A DNA stretch of 17,442 nucleotides from an uncultured Lachnospiraceae bacterium (GTDB lineage Bacteria; Bacillota; Clostridia; Lachnospirales; Lachnospiraceae). The notes below the pieces were generated by a model. That model had not been told where the DNA came from, searched no databases, and saw only the letters and a list, made by a program, of their open reading frames with translations. The DNA lies in assembly GCA_947594085.1 (NCBI GenBank), contig CANQEB010000019.1, positions 1 to 17,442 of the forward strand, written 5' to 3'. Both the position numbers and the translations under genes were made by a program. This document shows positions 7,628 through 16,314 of this stretch, piece by piece; position 1 is the first letter of the stretch, and each line of letters opens with the position of its first letter.

Positions 7628-10600
7628 ATGAGAGCATTTATAGCACCCATGCAGCAGCTGGGAGAATTTGAGGAGATCGGCAGAAAGCTCGGGGCCAACC
7701 GAGGTATGCTGCAGGTGACGGGTTGCATCGACTCGCAGAAGTCGCACTTCGTGTACTGTGCAGGGCAGCAGTTCCAGGAGATCACGGGACGGGCATTCGC
7801 GCGTGCGAATGGGACGGCGGGGCCGGGCTGGAGAACAGGAACAGACGCGGCGGCGCGCTTTCTGGATGTACCGTACGCGGCTTTGATCGTGACCTACAAC
7901 GACCTGCGCGCGAAGGAAATTTACGAGAATTACCGCTTTTTTGACCGGGACGTCCTGTACTTTCCGGCGAAAGATCTGATCTTTTTTCAGGCAGACATCC
8001 ACAGCAATCTGATCGAACAGCAGCGGATTGCCGTGTTCAAGGCGCTCGTTGAGCGCAAGAAAGTGACGGTCATCACGACGATCGCGGCCTGCATGAACCA
8101 TCTGGTTCCGTTCGAGGACTGGAAGGATCACATCATGGAGATTGACAGCGGTTGCGAGCTTGACATCACGGAGCTGAAAAGAGAGCTGGTGAAGCTTGGC
8201 TACGAGCGCACCGGGCAGGTGGAAGGGCCGGGACAGTTCGCAATCCGCGGAGGCATCATCGATATTTATCCGTTGACCGAGGAGAATCCGATCCGCATTG
8301 AGCTGTGGGGAGAGGAAGTTGATTCGATCCGCAGCTTTGACGTGGAGAGTCAGCGATCGATCGAGAATCTGGAGTCCGTGCGTATTTACCCTGCGGCGGA
8401 GCTGATCCCGGATGACGCGCAGAGGCAGGCGGCGCTGGAACGACTAAAGAAGGAGGCGGCAAAAGCGGAGAAGATCTTCCGCGAAGCTGGAAAGACGGAG
8501 GAGGCTGCGCGGATCCGCAATCTCCTGCAGGACTGCAAGGATCAGATGGAGGAGTTTGGCGAACCGCTTTCCATGGAATCCTTTATCGACTATTTTGTCC
8601 CGGACAGGACGACGCTTCTGGACTATTTTGACGAGAATACGACACTTTTGTTCCTCGATGAGCCGAACCGGATGTTGGAGTCTGCGCAGGCGGTCGAGGC
8701 CGAGTTCCGTGAGAGCATGGAGCACCGGCTGGAGAAGGGCTATGTGCTTCCGGGGCAGACGAGCTTGCTGTTCTCCTGCAATGAGGCGGTTGCGGCGATC
8801 TGCCGAAGGAATGCCGTGGGACTTTGCACGCTGGAGAACGCCCGCGCGCCGTGGACGGTATCAGGGAAATTCGGGTTGACTGTGCACTCTGTCAATTCCT
8901 ACAATAATAGCTTCGAATATCTAGTGCAGGATCTGCGCCGCTGGAAGCGGGAGGGTTATCGCGTGATCCTTCTCGCGGCGTCCCGGACGAGGGGCAATCG
9001 TCTGGCCGGGGATCTGCTGGAGGAAGGGCTGACGAGCTTTTACACAGAGGATGGGAACCGCGAGGTGCAGCCGGGAGAGGTGCTGGTCACCTACGGGAAC
9101 GCGCAGCGGGGCTATGAGTATCCGCTGATCAAGTTTGTCGTGATCACGGAGAGCGATATCTTCGGGCAGCAGAAGAAGAAAAAGAAGCGCCACAGACGCT
9201 ATGAGGGCCGGCAGATCCAGGATTTCGCGGAGCTCTCGGTCGGCGACTATGTGGTGCATGAGAATCACGGGCTCGGCGTTTACCGCGGCATCGAGAAGGT
9301 GGAGGTCGACCGGGTCACGAAGGATTACATGAAGATCGAGTATGCGGGCGGCAGCAATCTCTATGTGCCGGCGACGCAGCTCGACGTGATCCAGAAATAC
9401 GCGGACAGCGACGCGAAAACGCCGAAGCTCAACAAGCTCGGGACGCAGGAGTGGAGCCGCACGAAGACGCGCGTGCGCACAGCCGTGAGGGAGATCGCGC
9501 AGGACCTTGTGAAGCTGTACGCCGAGCGGCAGAGAAAGGAAGGCTTCGTCTACGGCGAGGATACTGTCTGGCAGAGAGAGTTTGAGGAGATGTTTCCTTT
9601 CGAGGAGACAGAGGATCAGCTTCTCGCGATCGAAGCGGTGAAGCAGGACATGCAGAGTCCGAAGATCATGGACCGCCTGATCTGCGGGGACGTCGGCTAC
9701 GGCAAGACGGAGATCGCGATCCGCGCCGCGTTCAAGGCGGTGCAGGACGGCAAGCAGGTCGCCTATCTTGTCCCGACGACGATCCTGGCGCAGCAGCATT
9801 ACAATACCTTCGTGCAGCGCATGAAGGATTTCCCGGTGCGCGTCGACCTGATGTGCCGTTTCCGCACGCCGGCGGAGCAGAAGCAGACAATCGAAGGCCT
9901 CAAAAAGGGCATGGTCGATATCGTGATCGGGACACATCGACTACTGTCGAAGGATGTGGAGTATAAGAATCTCGGTCTGCTCGTGATCGACGAGGAGCAG
10001 CGCTTCGGCGTGGCGCACAAGGAGAAGATCAAGCAGCTCAAGAGCGACATCGACGTGATGACGCTGACGGCGACACCGATCCCGCGCACGCTGCACATGA
10101 GCCTCGTAGGGATTCGCGATATGAGCGTGCTCGAGGAGGCGCCGCAGGAGCGCGTGCCAATCCAGACCTATGTCATGGAGTACAACGAGGAACTTGTGCG
10201 TGAGGCGATTAGCCGTGAGCTTGCTCGCGGAGGACAGGTCTATTACGTGTACAACTGTGTCAACAATATCGTGGAGATGACGAACACGATTGCGGCCCTC
10301 GTGCCGCAGGCGCAGGTGGCGTTCGCGCACGGGCAGATGAAGGAGCGGGAGCTCGAGCAGGTCATGTACGATTTTATCAACGGGGATATCGACGTGCTCG
10401 TGACGACGACGATCATTGAGACCGGTCTGGATATCTCGAACGTCAACACGATGATCGTGCACGACGCGGACACGATGGGGCTTGCGCAGCTCTATCAGCT
10501 GCGGGGACGTGTCGGGCGGTCGAATCGCACAGCCTACGCTTTTCTGATGTACCGCCGCAACAAGATGCTCAAGGAGGTCGCGGAGAAACGCCTGTCCGCG

Positions 10601-11257
10601 ATCCGCGAATTCACGGAGCTCGGCAGCGGCTTCAAGATCGCGATGCGCGACCTGGAGATCCGCGGCGCGGGCAACCTGCTCGGCAGCGAGCAGCACGGGC
10701 ACATGGAGGCGGTCGGCTACGATCTGTACTGCAAGCTTTTGAATGAGTCTGTCAGGGAGATCCAGGGCGAGGCGACGCCGCAGGAGAGCTATGAGACGGC
10801 GATCGATCTGGATGTGGACGCGTTCATTCCGGATACTTATATTAAGAATGAGATTCAAAAGCTTGATATTTATAAGAGAATTGCAGCGATCCAGAGTGAG
10901 GAAGAATACGACGACATGCTGGAGGAGCTGATGGATCGTTTCGGCGAGCCGCCGCGCTCGGTGCAGAATTTACTTGTGATCGCGCGGATGCGTTCGCAGG
11001 CGCATGATGCGTACATCACGGAGCTGACGCAGAAGGGTGACGAGGTGAAGATTGTCATGTACGAGAAGGCGCAGATCGACACGACACGGATCGATAGCCT
11101 GCTCAAATATTATCGCGGCCGGTTGCGCTTTACGATCGAGGCAAATCCGTATTTCACCTACACCAGGCCAAAAACGCAGGCGTCAGGCAAAGAAGGCGAG
11201 AGTATGATACAGCTCGCGCAGGAGCTGTTGGCGGCAGTGCGGACGCTGAGCGAATAG
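7628..11257 (+). CDS. mfd: transcription-repair coupling factor
   Basis: Mfd is a large DNA translocase that pushes stalled RNA polymerase off damaged template and recruits UvrA. At 1209 residues it is slightly longer than usual. Domains in order: a UvrB-like N-terminal region (about 1-450) with [15 protein letters not shown]; the RNA-polymerase-interacting CarD-like domain from about 533 ([20 protein letters not shown]); helicase motor 1 with Walker [13 protein letters not shown] (Lys693), DEEQ box at 788-791, and [12 protein letters not shown]; motor 2 with [10 protein letters not shown] and [15 protein letters not shown]-like motif [17 protein letters not shown]; and the C-terminal regulatory TRCF domain. 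ATG 7628 is preceded by GGAGAAGG (7613-7620); the in-frame ATG at 7595 has no such site. The middle is strikingly GC-rich. It ends 16 bases before the stop of a convergent gene. No intrinsic terminator with a T-run was found. Confidence 0.97.
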   Translation: MRAFIAPMQQLGEFEEIGRKLGANRGMLQVTGCIDSQKSHFVYCAGQQFQEITGRAFARANGTAGPGWRTGTDAAARFLDVPYAALIVTYNDLRAKEIYENYRFFDRDVLYFPAKDLIFFQADIHSNLIEQQRIAVFKALVERKKVTVITTIAACMNHLVPFEDWKDHIMEIDSGCELDITELKRELVKLGYERTGQVEGPGQFAIRGGIIDIYPLTEENPIRIELWGEEVDSIRSFDVESQRSIENLESVRIYPAAELIPDDAQRQAALERLKKEAAKAEKIFREAGKTEEAARIRNLLQDCKDQMEEFGEPLSMESFIDYFVPDRTTLLDYFDENTTLLFLDEPNRMLESAQAVEAEFRESMEHRLEKGYVLPGQTSLLFSCNEAVAAICRRNAVGLCTLENARAPWTVSGKFGLTVHSVNSYNNSFEYLVQDLRRWKREGYRVILLAASRTRGNRLAGDLLEEGLTSFYTEDGNREVQPGEVLVTYGNAQRGYEYPLIKFVVITESDIFGQQKKKKKRHRRYEGRQIQDFAELSVGDYVVHENHGLGVYRGIEKVEVDRVTKDYMKIEYAGGSNLYVPATQLDVIQKYADSDAKTPKLNKLGTQEWSRTKTRVRTAVREIAQDLVKLYAERQRKEGFVYGEDTVWQREFEEMFPFEETEDQLLAIEAVKQDMQSPKIMDRLICGDVGYGKTEIAIRAAFKAVQDGKQVAYLVPTTILAQQHYNTFVQRMKDFPVRVDLMCRFRTPAEQKQTIEGLKKGMVDIVIGTHRLLSKDVEYKNLGLLVIDEEQRFGVAHKEKIKQLKSDIDVMTLTATPIPRTLHMSLVGIRDMSVLEEAPQERVPIQTYVMEYNEELVREAISRELARGGQVYYVYNCVNNIVEMTNTIAALVPQAQVAFAHGQMKERELEQVMYDFINGDIDVLVTTTIIETGLDISNVNTMIVHDADTMGLAQLYQLRGRVGRSNRTAYAFLMYRRNKMLKEVAEKRLSAIREFTELGSGFKIAMRDLEIRGAGNLLGSEQHGHMEAVGYDLYCKLLNESVREIQGEATPQESYETAIDLDVDAFIPDTYIKNEIQKLDIYKRIAAIQSEEEYDDMLEELMDRFGEPPRSVQNLLVIARMRSQAHDAYITELTQKGDEVKIVMYEKAQIDTTRIDSLLKYYRGRLRFTIEANPYFTYTRPKTQASGKEGESMIQLAQELLAAVRTLSE

Positions 11258-11273
11258 TATGATATTTCATGGA

Positions 11274-12653
11274 TCATTGATATAGCTCATGCAGTGCAAT
11301 AAAAATCATATTATCTTCCGGTTCCATATGGAAACCGGAACGGGAGATAAAAGCATATTTATAGCAATTCAGGTTTGTGGCCTTCACCTGCTCGATCTCT
11401 TTGTGGATTATGGTCTGTGTGAGCGGTTCTTTGCGAAATTTTACTTCATAGAAAATGTATCCATTCTGATCTTCTGTCACAAGATCAAACTCGCCGTTTC
11501 GATTCTCGGAGGGTATATCGTAGTAGTATTTTCCGATTTTCATAAATGGTTCAGGGAGCAGTTCGAGCTTGTTCTGACGAATCAGATACTGGCGGCAGAT
11601 TTCTTCGAAAGCAAGAGGAACATATTTCTCATGAAAATCCTTTTCAATATAACGTTCATAAAACAGATCCGGATTCATGACGTTTAACTGCGAGGAAAAC
11701 CGGAATACATACCGATAAAAAAACCTGGACAGATTGTCGATGATATAATATCCGGATTTTCTCTTGTTGTTTTCCTCGTTAATGGGAGACTGTTTGCTGA
11801 CAACTTCCATACGAATCAGCCTGTCAAGTACATCAATCATAGTCGGCGCACTTGTTACATGGGACTGGGAGAGAATATCATTGTATTTCGAATATCCTTT
11901 TGCCAGCGCTTCAAAGACTTCATTTGCATTTGCAATTTTGGAAATCTCCGATCTCAGATACATGGTTACTTCATTTTCCAGACGCGCGCCGGGGGATGCG
12001 ATCAGCTCTGTAATGTTTTCACGTACAGAAAGGGCAGGATCAACAAGTCTGTTATAGTATGGAATGCCTCCGAATACGCTGTACAGACGTACTTTATCTT
12101 CGTCAGAAAAGCTGGGGTAAAACATAGCGGATTCGTAATAGTCCATCGGCTTCAGGTTGATAGTCAGATCGATCCGCCCGTAAAGAGGATTTTCGTCCAG
12201 CAGAAGAGACTTCATGGTATCGACAAAGGAACCGCAGATAATGAGCTTGAGGGCAGAACTATCGTGATATTTGTCAATGAGAGATTGAAGGATACTGTCC
12301 ATTCCTTTGACTGTGTTCCGGACATAAGGATATTCATCCAGAACCAGGATCAGTTTCTCCTGATTGCCGCGCTGAAACAAAAAGTCGAGAATTTCTTCCA
12401 TTCCGGTAAAGGAAAGGCGTGGGTAATTGAATTTTTCTGCGATCAGTGCAGCCAGGCTGTCTACATTGTTCAGTTCGGTCGTCTGTTTGCATTCGTAATA
12501 TATATATGCAGTAGATGTTTCGCGCAGACATTGTTTGATCAGTTCACTTTTCCCGACACGTCTCCTGCCATATAGTAACAGTACCTTCATCACGTCTGAC
12601 TGAAACAGTTTGTGGATGCCTTTTTTCTGCTGCTCCCTTCCATAGAAAGTCAT
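11274..12653 (-). CDS. AAA-type ATPase with C-terminal DUF234 (PD-(D/E)XK-like) domain
   Basis: This 459-residue protein resembles the prokaryotic 'ATP-binding protein' family of STAND/AAA-like ATPases fused to DUF234. Walker A is YGRRRVGKSELIK (Gly29 to Lys35-Ser36). Walker B is LILVLDEYPYV with Asp106-Glu107, followed by a sensor-like LIICGSFVDTM. A middle helical/winged-helix-like segment (about 225-300) precedes the C-terminal part. There, GEFDLV (Glu388, Asp390) and FYEVKF (Glu403, Lys405) fit the D-x(n)-ExK core of PD-(D/E)XK nucleases, a superfamily to which DUF234 has been linked. Nuclease activity is unproven; biological roles of the family are poorly known. AGGAGGT (complement of 12665-12671) precedes ATG. 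Composition is visibly AT-richer than mfd and the heptose gene on either side, suggesting acquisition by transfer. It has a strong promoter of its own. Confidence 0.85.
   Translation of the reverse strand: MTFYGREQQKKGIHKLFQSDVMKVLLLYGRRRVGKSELIKQCLRETSTAYIYYECKQTTELNNVDSLAALIAEKFNYPRLSFTGMEEILDFLFQRGNQEKLILVLDEYPYVRNTVKGMDSILQSLIDKYHDSSALKLIICGSFVDTMKSLLLDENPLYGRIDLTINLKPMDYYESAMFYPSFSDEDKVRLYSVFGGIPYYNRLVDPALSVRENITELIASPGARLENEVTMYLRSEISKIANANEVFEALAKGYSKYNDILSQSHVTSAPTMIDVLDRLIRMEVVSKQSPINEENNKRKSGYYIIDNLSRFFYRYVFRFSSQLNVMNPDLFYERYIEKDFHEKYVPLAFEEICRQYLIRQNKLELLPEPFMKIGKYYYDIPSENRNGEFDLVTEDQNGYIFYEVKFRKEPLTQTIIHKEIEQVKATNLNCYKYAFISRSGFHMEPEDNMIFIALHELYQ
11316..11340. repeat. 25-bp near-perfect palindrome inside the 3' end of the ATPase gene
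   Basis: Arms TTCCGGTT (11316-11323) and AACCGGAA (11333-11340) flank a fully self-complementary core CCATATGG (11324-11331). One unpaired A (11332) is the only break. It lies within the last 25 codons of the ATPase, facing the mfd end. No T-run directly follows on either strand (the minus strand has TTTTT about ten bases on), so it is not a classical terminator, but it could form a strong hairpin in transcripts of both convergent genes. Confidence 0.75.
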
Positions 12654-12687
12654 TTTATAAAATTACCTCCTGCCTTGTTTGCATTTG

Positions 12688-12716
12688 ATTCTACCACAAG
12701 ACCGTTACGATGTCAA
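12688..12716 (-). promoter_or_regulatory. near-consensus sigma-A promoter of the ATPase gene
   Basis: Read on the minus strand, TTGACA (12716-12711) is followed by exactly 17 bases and TAGAAT (12693-12688), with TGG directly before the -10 (extended -10). The -35 is perfect and the -10 is 5/6. Transcription would start near 12681, giving a short leader holding the AGGAGGT site. This marks the ATPase as separately expressed and potentially strongly so. Confidence 0.85.
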
Positions 12717-12723
12717 AACTTAT

Positions 12724-12752
12724 TCGGTTAAAACCGAGTCGGATAAAACCGA
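12724..12752. promoter_or_regulatory. two tandem 14-bp dyad elements, operator candidates
   Basis: TCGGTTAAAACCGA (12724-12737) and TCGGATAAAACCGA (12739-12752) differ at one position and are separated by one base, a 15-base period. The first has perfect 6-base inverted arms TCGGTT/AACCGA around AA. They end seven bases upstream of the -35 of the ATPase promoter, where an activator would sit. They could also act on the rightward promoter about 80 bases away. The remaining sequence of the 299-base gap (12654-12952) holds the two promoters and RBS sites only. Confidence 0.7.
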
Positions 12753-12828
12753 ACAAAACTAACAGTCAGCCCTCGGAGTCATCCGGAGAGCATAGCGAAA
12801 AGATTTATTTCCTAATTCAGAACAAATA

Positions 12829-12857
12829 TTGCAGTTTTTTTGATACGACGATATAAT
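12829..12857 (+). promoter_or_regulatory. sigma-A promoter of the heptose bifunctional gene
   Basis: TTGCAG (12829-12834), 17 bases including a T-run, then a perfect TATAAT (12852-12857). Transcription would start near 12864 and leave a leader of about 90 bases. The leader can form a small stem, CTCCG with CGGAG, but no recognised riboswitch or T-box motif is present. Confidence 0.8.
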
Positions 12858-12952
12858 GAGACAAAACCTGGTAGAAATGTTTTATGATAAAGCAGACTCC
12901 GTAACTTCGGATAAGATAGTGACCGGAGGATGCAAAGATCTGTGAGGTACTT

Positions 12953-14275
12953 ATGAAAATAATACTGATGGCCGGAGGCAGAGGGACGCGGATCAGCGCC
13001 GTCTACCCGGACATTCCGAAACCATTGATCCCGATCGACGGCGTACCCGTGCTGGAGAGGGAGATCCGCTCTCTGGCGGAGCAGGGCTTTACCGATCTCA
13101 TTCTCACGGTCTCCCACATGGGAGAGAAGATCATGGATTACTTCGGCGACGGCTCCGGATATGGCGTCTCGATCCAATATTACAACGAGACGACGCCGCT
13201 GGGCAACGCGGGGGCACTATTCAAGCTGAGGGATCAGCTGACGGAGGATTTTCTCCTTTTGAACGCAGACGCGATCTTTGACGTGGACTTCAACCGTATG
13301 GTAGAGTTTCATCGCGCGCGCCATGCGCTTGTCACTCTGCTTACGCACCCGAACAGCCATCCCTACGACAGTGGGCTGCTGATCGCTGACGAAAACGGTG
13401 CGGTGACGCGGTGGCTCGCGAAGGAGGACGCCCGTCCGGATTATTATAAGAACCGGGTAAACGCCGGATTGCATGTGGTCTCGCCGGAGATTCTTGACCT
13501 GGCGAATATCGATCCGGACCGGATCGGGACGACAGACGAAGAGACGGGAAAGACAGTCAAGATAGATCTGGATCGTCAGCTGCTGAAGCCGCTTGCAGGC
13601 TCCGGAAAAATGTTCTGCTATGACAGTCCCGAGTATGTGAAGGATATGGGAACGCCGGAACGCTATCAGGCGGCCGCCGCCGATTTCCGGGCGGGTATTG
13701 TGCAGGCCAGGAATCTGAAGAGAAAGCAGAAGGCGGTCTTTCTGGACCGGGACGGCACGATCAACAAGTATGTGGGTTTTTTAAGGGATATCGATCAGTT
13801 TGAATTGCTGGATGGGGTTGCCGAAGCGGTCAGGTGCATCAACGCTTCCGGCTATCTCTGCATCGTCGCCACAAACCAGCCAGTGATCGCGCGGGGAGAA
13901 GTGACGGTGCCGGAGCTTGAGGAGATTCACAACAAGATGGAGACGCTGCTGGGGCTGGAAGGAGCTTATGTAGATGGGATCTATTACTGCCCACATCATC
14001 CGCACAAGGGCTATGAGGGCGAGGTGCCCGAGCTGAAGATCGACTGCGATTGTCGCAAGCCGAAGCCTGGGATGCTCCTGAAGGCAGCAGAGGATTTCAA
14101 CATCGATCTGGAAAATTCCTGGATGGTCGGAGACGGAGAAAATGACGTGAAGGCCGGGATCGCGGCAGGGTGCAAAACGGCGCTGATCAGTGAAAACGGC
14201 GAAGAGTTCGGACAGACCGTGACCGTGCGTTCGCTGGTTGAATTTGCAAAGCGATGCATCGTGAGTGAGTCATGA
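12953..14275 (+). CDS. bifunctional heptose-1-phosphate nucleotidyltransferase / heptose-1,7-bisphosphate phosphatase
   Basis: This 440-residue fusion has two enzyme domains for consecutive steps of activated heptose synthesis. Residues 1-240 form an NTP-sugar transferase: MAGGRGTR at 6-13 with Lys23 in PKPLIPIDG, LLLNADAIFDVDF, and the NAGLHV strand, closest in style to HddC/GDP-heptose or mannose-1-phosphate guanylyltransferases. Residues 258-440 form a GmhB-like HAD phosphatase: FLDRDGTIN with nucleophile Asp265 and Asp267, ATNQPVIARGEV, the zinc ligands Cys346/His348 and Cys365/Cys367, CRKPKPGM, and VGDGENDV with Asp394. Together they would turn heptose-1,7-bisphosphate into heptose-1-phosphate and then an NDP-heptose for surface glycans. 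The base (GDP or ADP) is not certain. No isomerase (GmhA), kinase or glycosyltransferase gene is next to it. TGAGGT lies close before ATG 12953. Confidence 0.88.
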   Translation: MKIILMAGGRGTRISAVYPDIPKPLIPIDGVPVLEREIRSLAEQGFTDLILTVSHMGEKIMDYFGDGSGYGVSIQYYNETTPLGNAGALFKLRDQLTEDFLLLNADAIFDVDFNRMVEFHRARHALVTLLTHPNSHPYDSGLLIADENGAVTRWLAKEDARPDYYKNRVNAGLHVVSPEILDLANIDPDRIGTTDEETGKTVKIDLDRQLLKPLAGSGKMFCYDSPEYVKDMGTPERYQAAAADFRAGIVQARNLKRKQKAVFLDRDGTINKYVGFLRDIDQFELLDGVAEAVRCINASGYLCIVATNQPVIARGEVTVPELEEIHNKMETLLGLEGAYVDGIYYCPHHPHKGYEGEVPELKIDCDCRKPKPGMLLKAAEDFNIDLENSWMVGDGENDVKAGIAAGCKTALISENGEEFGQTVTVRSLVEFAKRCIVSES

Positions 14276-14330
14276 CAGGTGATTCGAAATCAGGGTCTAT
14301 ATGGCTTAACTGATACGGAAAAATATAATG

Positions 14331-14358
14331 GTGTACAAATAAAAATCAAAATGTACAC
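14331..14358. repeat. inverted repeat between convergent genes
   Basis: GTGTACA (14331-14337) and TGTACAC (14352-14358) are perfect 7-base arms around an A-rich 14-base spacer. They lie in the gap between the heptose gene and the convergent DUF3786-like gene. There is no T-run, so a terminator is doubtful; a protein-binding site or a rho-independent variant is possible. Nothing else was recognised in 14276-14377. Confidence 0.5.
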
Positions 14359-14377
14359 GGAACGCACGCGCGGGATA

Positions 14378-15055
14378 TTACAATGACAGCAGTCGGTCGA
14401 TCACGTGCCCGGTCACATAGAAGGTCGTCTCAAAGTGCATGAATTGCAGGATGTTCTCGTCCCACATGAATTTCAGCTGCGGAGGGAACTCGTCGTCGCC
14501 TTCCCAGAACTGGAGCTGAATTGAGAGAAACGGAAAAACGGGGATTTTGTAGGATACATCGCCAATCTTTTCTTTTGTTCCGTGCAGCGCTTCGCAGGCC
14601 GCCGCGAGACGGTCAGTGTGGTGGTCGAAGGAGCGGGCTGCAGGTGCGAACATGTCATTTCCGGGAGCCGCCGCGAGGTTGGCTCCTTTTACATTGCTGA
14701 TGCCGCAATAATTTCCGGACAGGCGGCAGTCGTTCTTCGAGTAGCAGAGCACATCAAAGATGGAGAGGACTTCCTCGAAGCCTGCCTCATGCCAGAGGCT
14801 GGATTCATTTTTTTCCGAAATCTGTTCCTCATATTTACAGTCTGCTGTCTGAGGCGCGGTTGTTTGTTTTGCATCTTCTTTCCACTCTACATTTCCGGTA
14901 TGCCGGTCGATCCGATAACGGCGCGCGACAAACTCGATGTACAGAAAATCGTCGTCGTGCTCCAGATGAAATTTATCGATCAAACGCTGCTGGTCGTACT
15001 TCAGAAATAATTTCTGCGACTCTCTTTTTGTCGTTTCGTAATTGGATTTGCGCAT
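14378..15055 (-). CDS. probable DUF3786 domain protein
   Basis: This 225-residue cytoplasmic protein has no signal peptide or membrane segment. The C-terminal half carries a pattern that I associate with DUF3786: FPFLSIQLQFWEGDDEFPPQ, then LKFMWDENILQFMHFETTFYVTGHVIDRL. The central part has DVLCYSKNDCRLSGNYCGISNVKG with three cysteines, and the N-terminal part has FVARRYRIDRHTGNVEW. Proteins of this kind occur in anaerobic Clostridia, often near metal or redox genes, but no function is established. AAGGAGGATCTC precedes the ATG (complement of 15056-15068), a very good site. It faces the heptose gene tail to tail and is separated from the aldolase stop by 153 bases that hold no clear terminator. 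The DUF number is from memory of the motif and should be treated as probable. Confidence 0.68.
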   Translation of the reverse strand: MRKSNYETTKRESQKLFLKYDQQRLIDKFHLEHDDDFLYIEFVARRYRIDRHTGNVEWKEDAKQTTAPQTADCKYEEQISEKNESSLWHEAGFEEVLSIFDVLCYSKNDCRLSGNYCGISNVKGANLAAAPGNDMFAPAARSFDHHTDRLAAACEALHGTKEKIGDVSYKIPVFPFLSIQLQFWEGDDEFPPQLKFMWDENILQFMHFETTFYVTGHVIDRLLSL

Positions 15056-15208
15056 GAGATCCTCCTTCCCGAGCTGCGTGTTTTACAGGAATCGTTTCTG
15101 TTCTCTTTGTATTACTGCATCCTTATTTCGATTTCCATTTATATCCACATTTTAAACACTCCCATGCCGGATGTGTACTTAAAAGTTCTTAGCCATAAAT
15201 TCAGCTTG

Positions 15209-16246
15209 TTATTTTAAATTACGGATATCCTCGACCAGTGCGTCAATCTCATCTTGTGACGTGCCCCAGCTTGTGCAAAAGCGCACGCAGCTGTGCGTGT
15301 CATCGATCTTCTTCTCAAACTCGAACACGTATTTCTCTGCGAGCTTTTCCATCTGACTGTTTTCCAGCACAACGAACTGTTGGTTCGTGCAGCTTTCTAT
15401 GTAGGCCGGAATGCCCTTTTCGGCGAAAGCGCGGCGAATCTGCTGTGCGAGATCGGTCGCCTTTTTCGTGATCTCGAAATAGAGCCCGTCCGCGAACAGT
15501 GTGTAAAACTGAAGTCCGAGCAGCCAGCCCTTGGCGAGCATCGCGCCGTTCTGCTTGATGTAGCTGCGAAAATCGACATTCAGTGCGGGGTTTGTGATGA
15601 CGAGCGCCTCGCCGAAGAGGGCGCCGCATTTCGTGCCGCCACAGTAAAAAAGGTCGGTCAGGCGGGCGAGATCCTTCATGTTTACATCGTTCTCGGTGGC
15701 GCCGAGACCGTAGCCGAGCCGCGCTCCGTCGACAAAGAAGTACATGCCGTATTCCCGACATACGCGGCTGATGTCCTCCAGCTCCCGGAGAGAGTAGAGC
15801 GTACCATACTCAGTCGGGAAGGACAGGTAGACGAGCTTTGGCTGGGTGATGTGCTCCGGGATATCGCTGTCGCGGTAAAGCCTGGCTGCCTCCTCAATCT
15901 GCGCGGCCGTGATCTTGCCGTCATGTGCGGGCAGCGCCTGAATCTTGTGGCCGCAGTGTTCGACCGCGCCGGTCTCATGGACATTGATATGTCCGCTGTC
16001 CGCGCTGAGGACACTCTGGTACGGGCGCAGCGCTGACGAGATCACCGTGTAGTTGACCTGCGTGCCGCCGATCAGGAAGTGCACGGCCGCCTCCGGGCAG
16101 TCCAGATATTTTTTGATCGCGTCGGCGGCCTTTTCGCACCACGGGTCGATCCCGTAGCCACCGTAGCTCTCGTCATTTGTGCGCGCGAGTGCCTCCAGGA
16201 TCTTTGGATGGGCGCCGCGGCTGTAATCATTACTGAAACGGATCAT
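15209..16246 (-). CDS. threonine aldolase family PLP enzyme (low-specificity L-threonine aldolase)
   Basis: This 345-residue fold-type I PLP enzyme would cleave L-threonine or L-allo-threonine to glycine and acetaldehyde, or related beta-hydroxy amino acids. Visible landmarks: N-terminal FSNDYSRGAHPKILEAL with ESYGGYG, GGTQVNYTVI (phosphate-binding region), HINVHETGA with His86 and Glu91, LSFPTEYGTLY, the cofactor-contacting VDGARLGYG with Asp173, and the Schiff-base Lys206 in YCGGTKCGA. The usual family order is kept and the length is normal. AAGGGAGA precedes ATG at good spacing. It lies 68 bases downstream of the DUF3990 pair on the same strand with no convincing terminator between, so read-through is possible, although it is GC-richer than that pair and probably has an independent history. 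Stereospecificity cannot be read from sequence. Confidence 0.9.
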   Translation of the reverse strand: MIRFSNDYSRGAHPKILEALARTNDESYGGYGIDPWCEKAADAIKKYLDCPEAAVHFLIGGTQVNYTVISSALRPYQSVLSADSGHINVHETGAVEHCGHKIQALPAHDGKITAAQIEEAARLYRDSDIPEHITQPKLVYLSFPTEYGTLYSLRELEDISRVCREYGMYFFVDGARLGYGLGATENDVNMKDLARLTDLFYCGGTKCGALFGEALVITNPALNVDFRSYIKQNGAMLAKGWLLGLQFYTLFADGLYFEITKKATDLAQQIRRAFAEKGIPAYIESCTNQQFVVLENSQMEKLAEKYVFEFEKKIDDTHSCVRFCTSWGTSQDEIDALVEDIRNLK

Positions 16247-16314
16247 ATTTTTCTCCCTTGTATATTATTTTCACAAGCCAATTTGCAGAAGCTTGATAAC
16301 GTTACAGTCAGTTT

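Noticed and set aside
8921..10858. Two long minus-strand open frames across mfd
   Set aside because: Low-complexity Leu/Arg/His/Asp-rich translations opposite conserved Mfd motifs; typical antisense artefacts of GC-rich third positions.
11859..12575. 238-residue plus-strand frame across the ATPase gene
   Set aside because: No RBS or domain, and the opposite strand has intact Walker motifs, RBS and promoter.
12930..12956. Eight-codon leader peptide ending at the start of the heptose gene (ATGA overlap)
   Set aside because: The GGAGG lies directly against its ATG with no spacing, so initiation is unlikely; no attenuator structure or codon bias supports a leader peptide.
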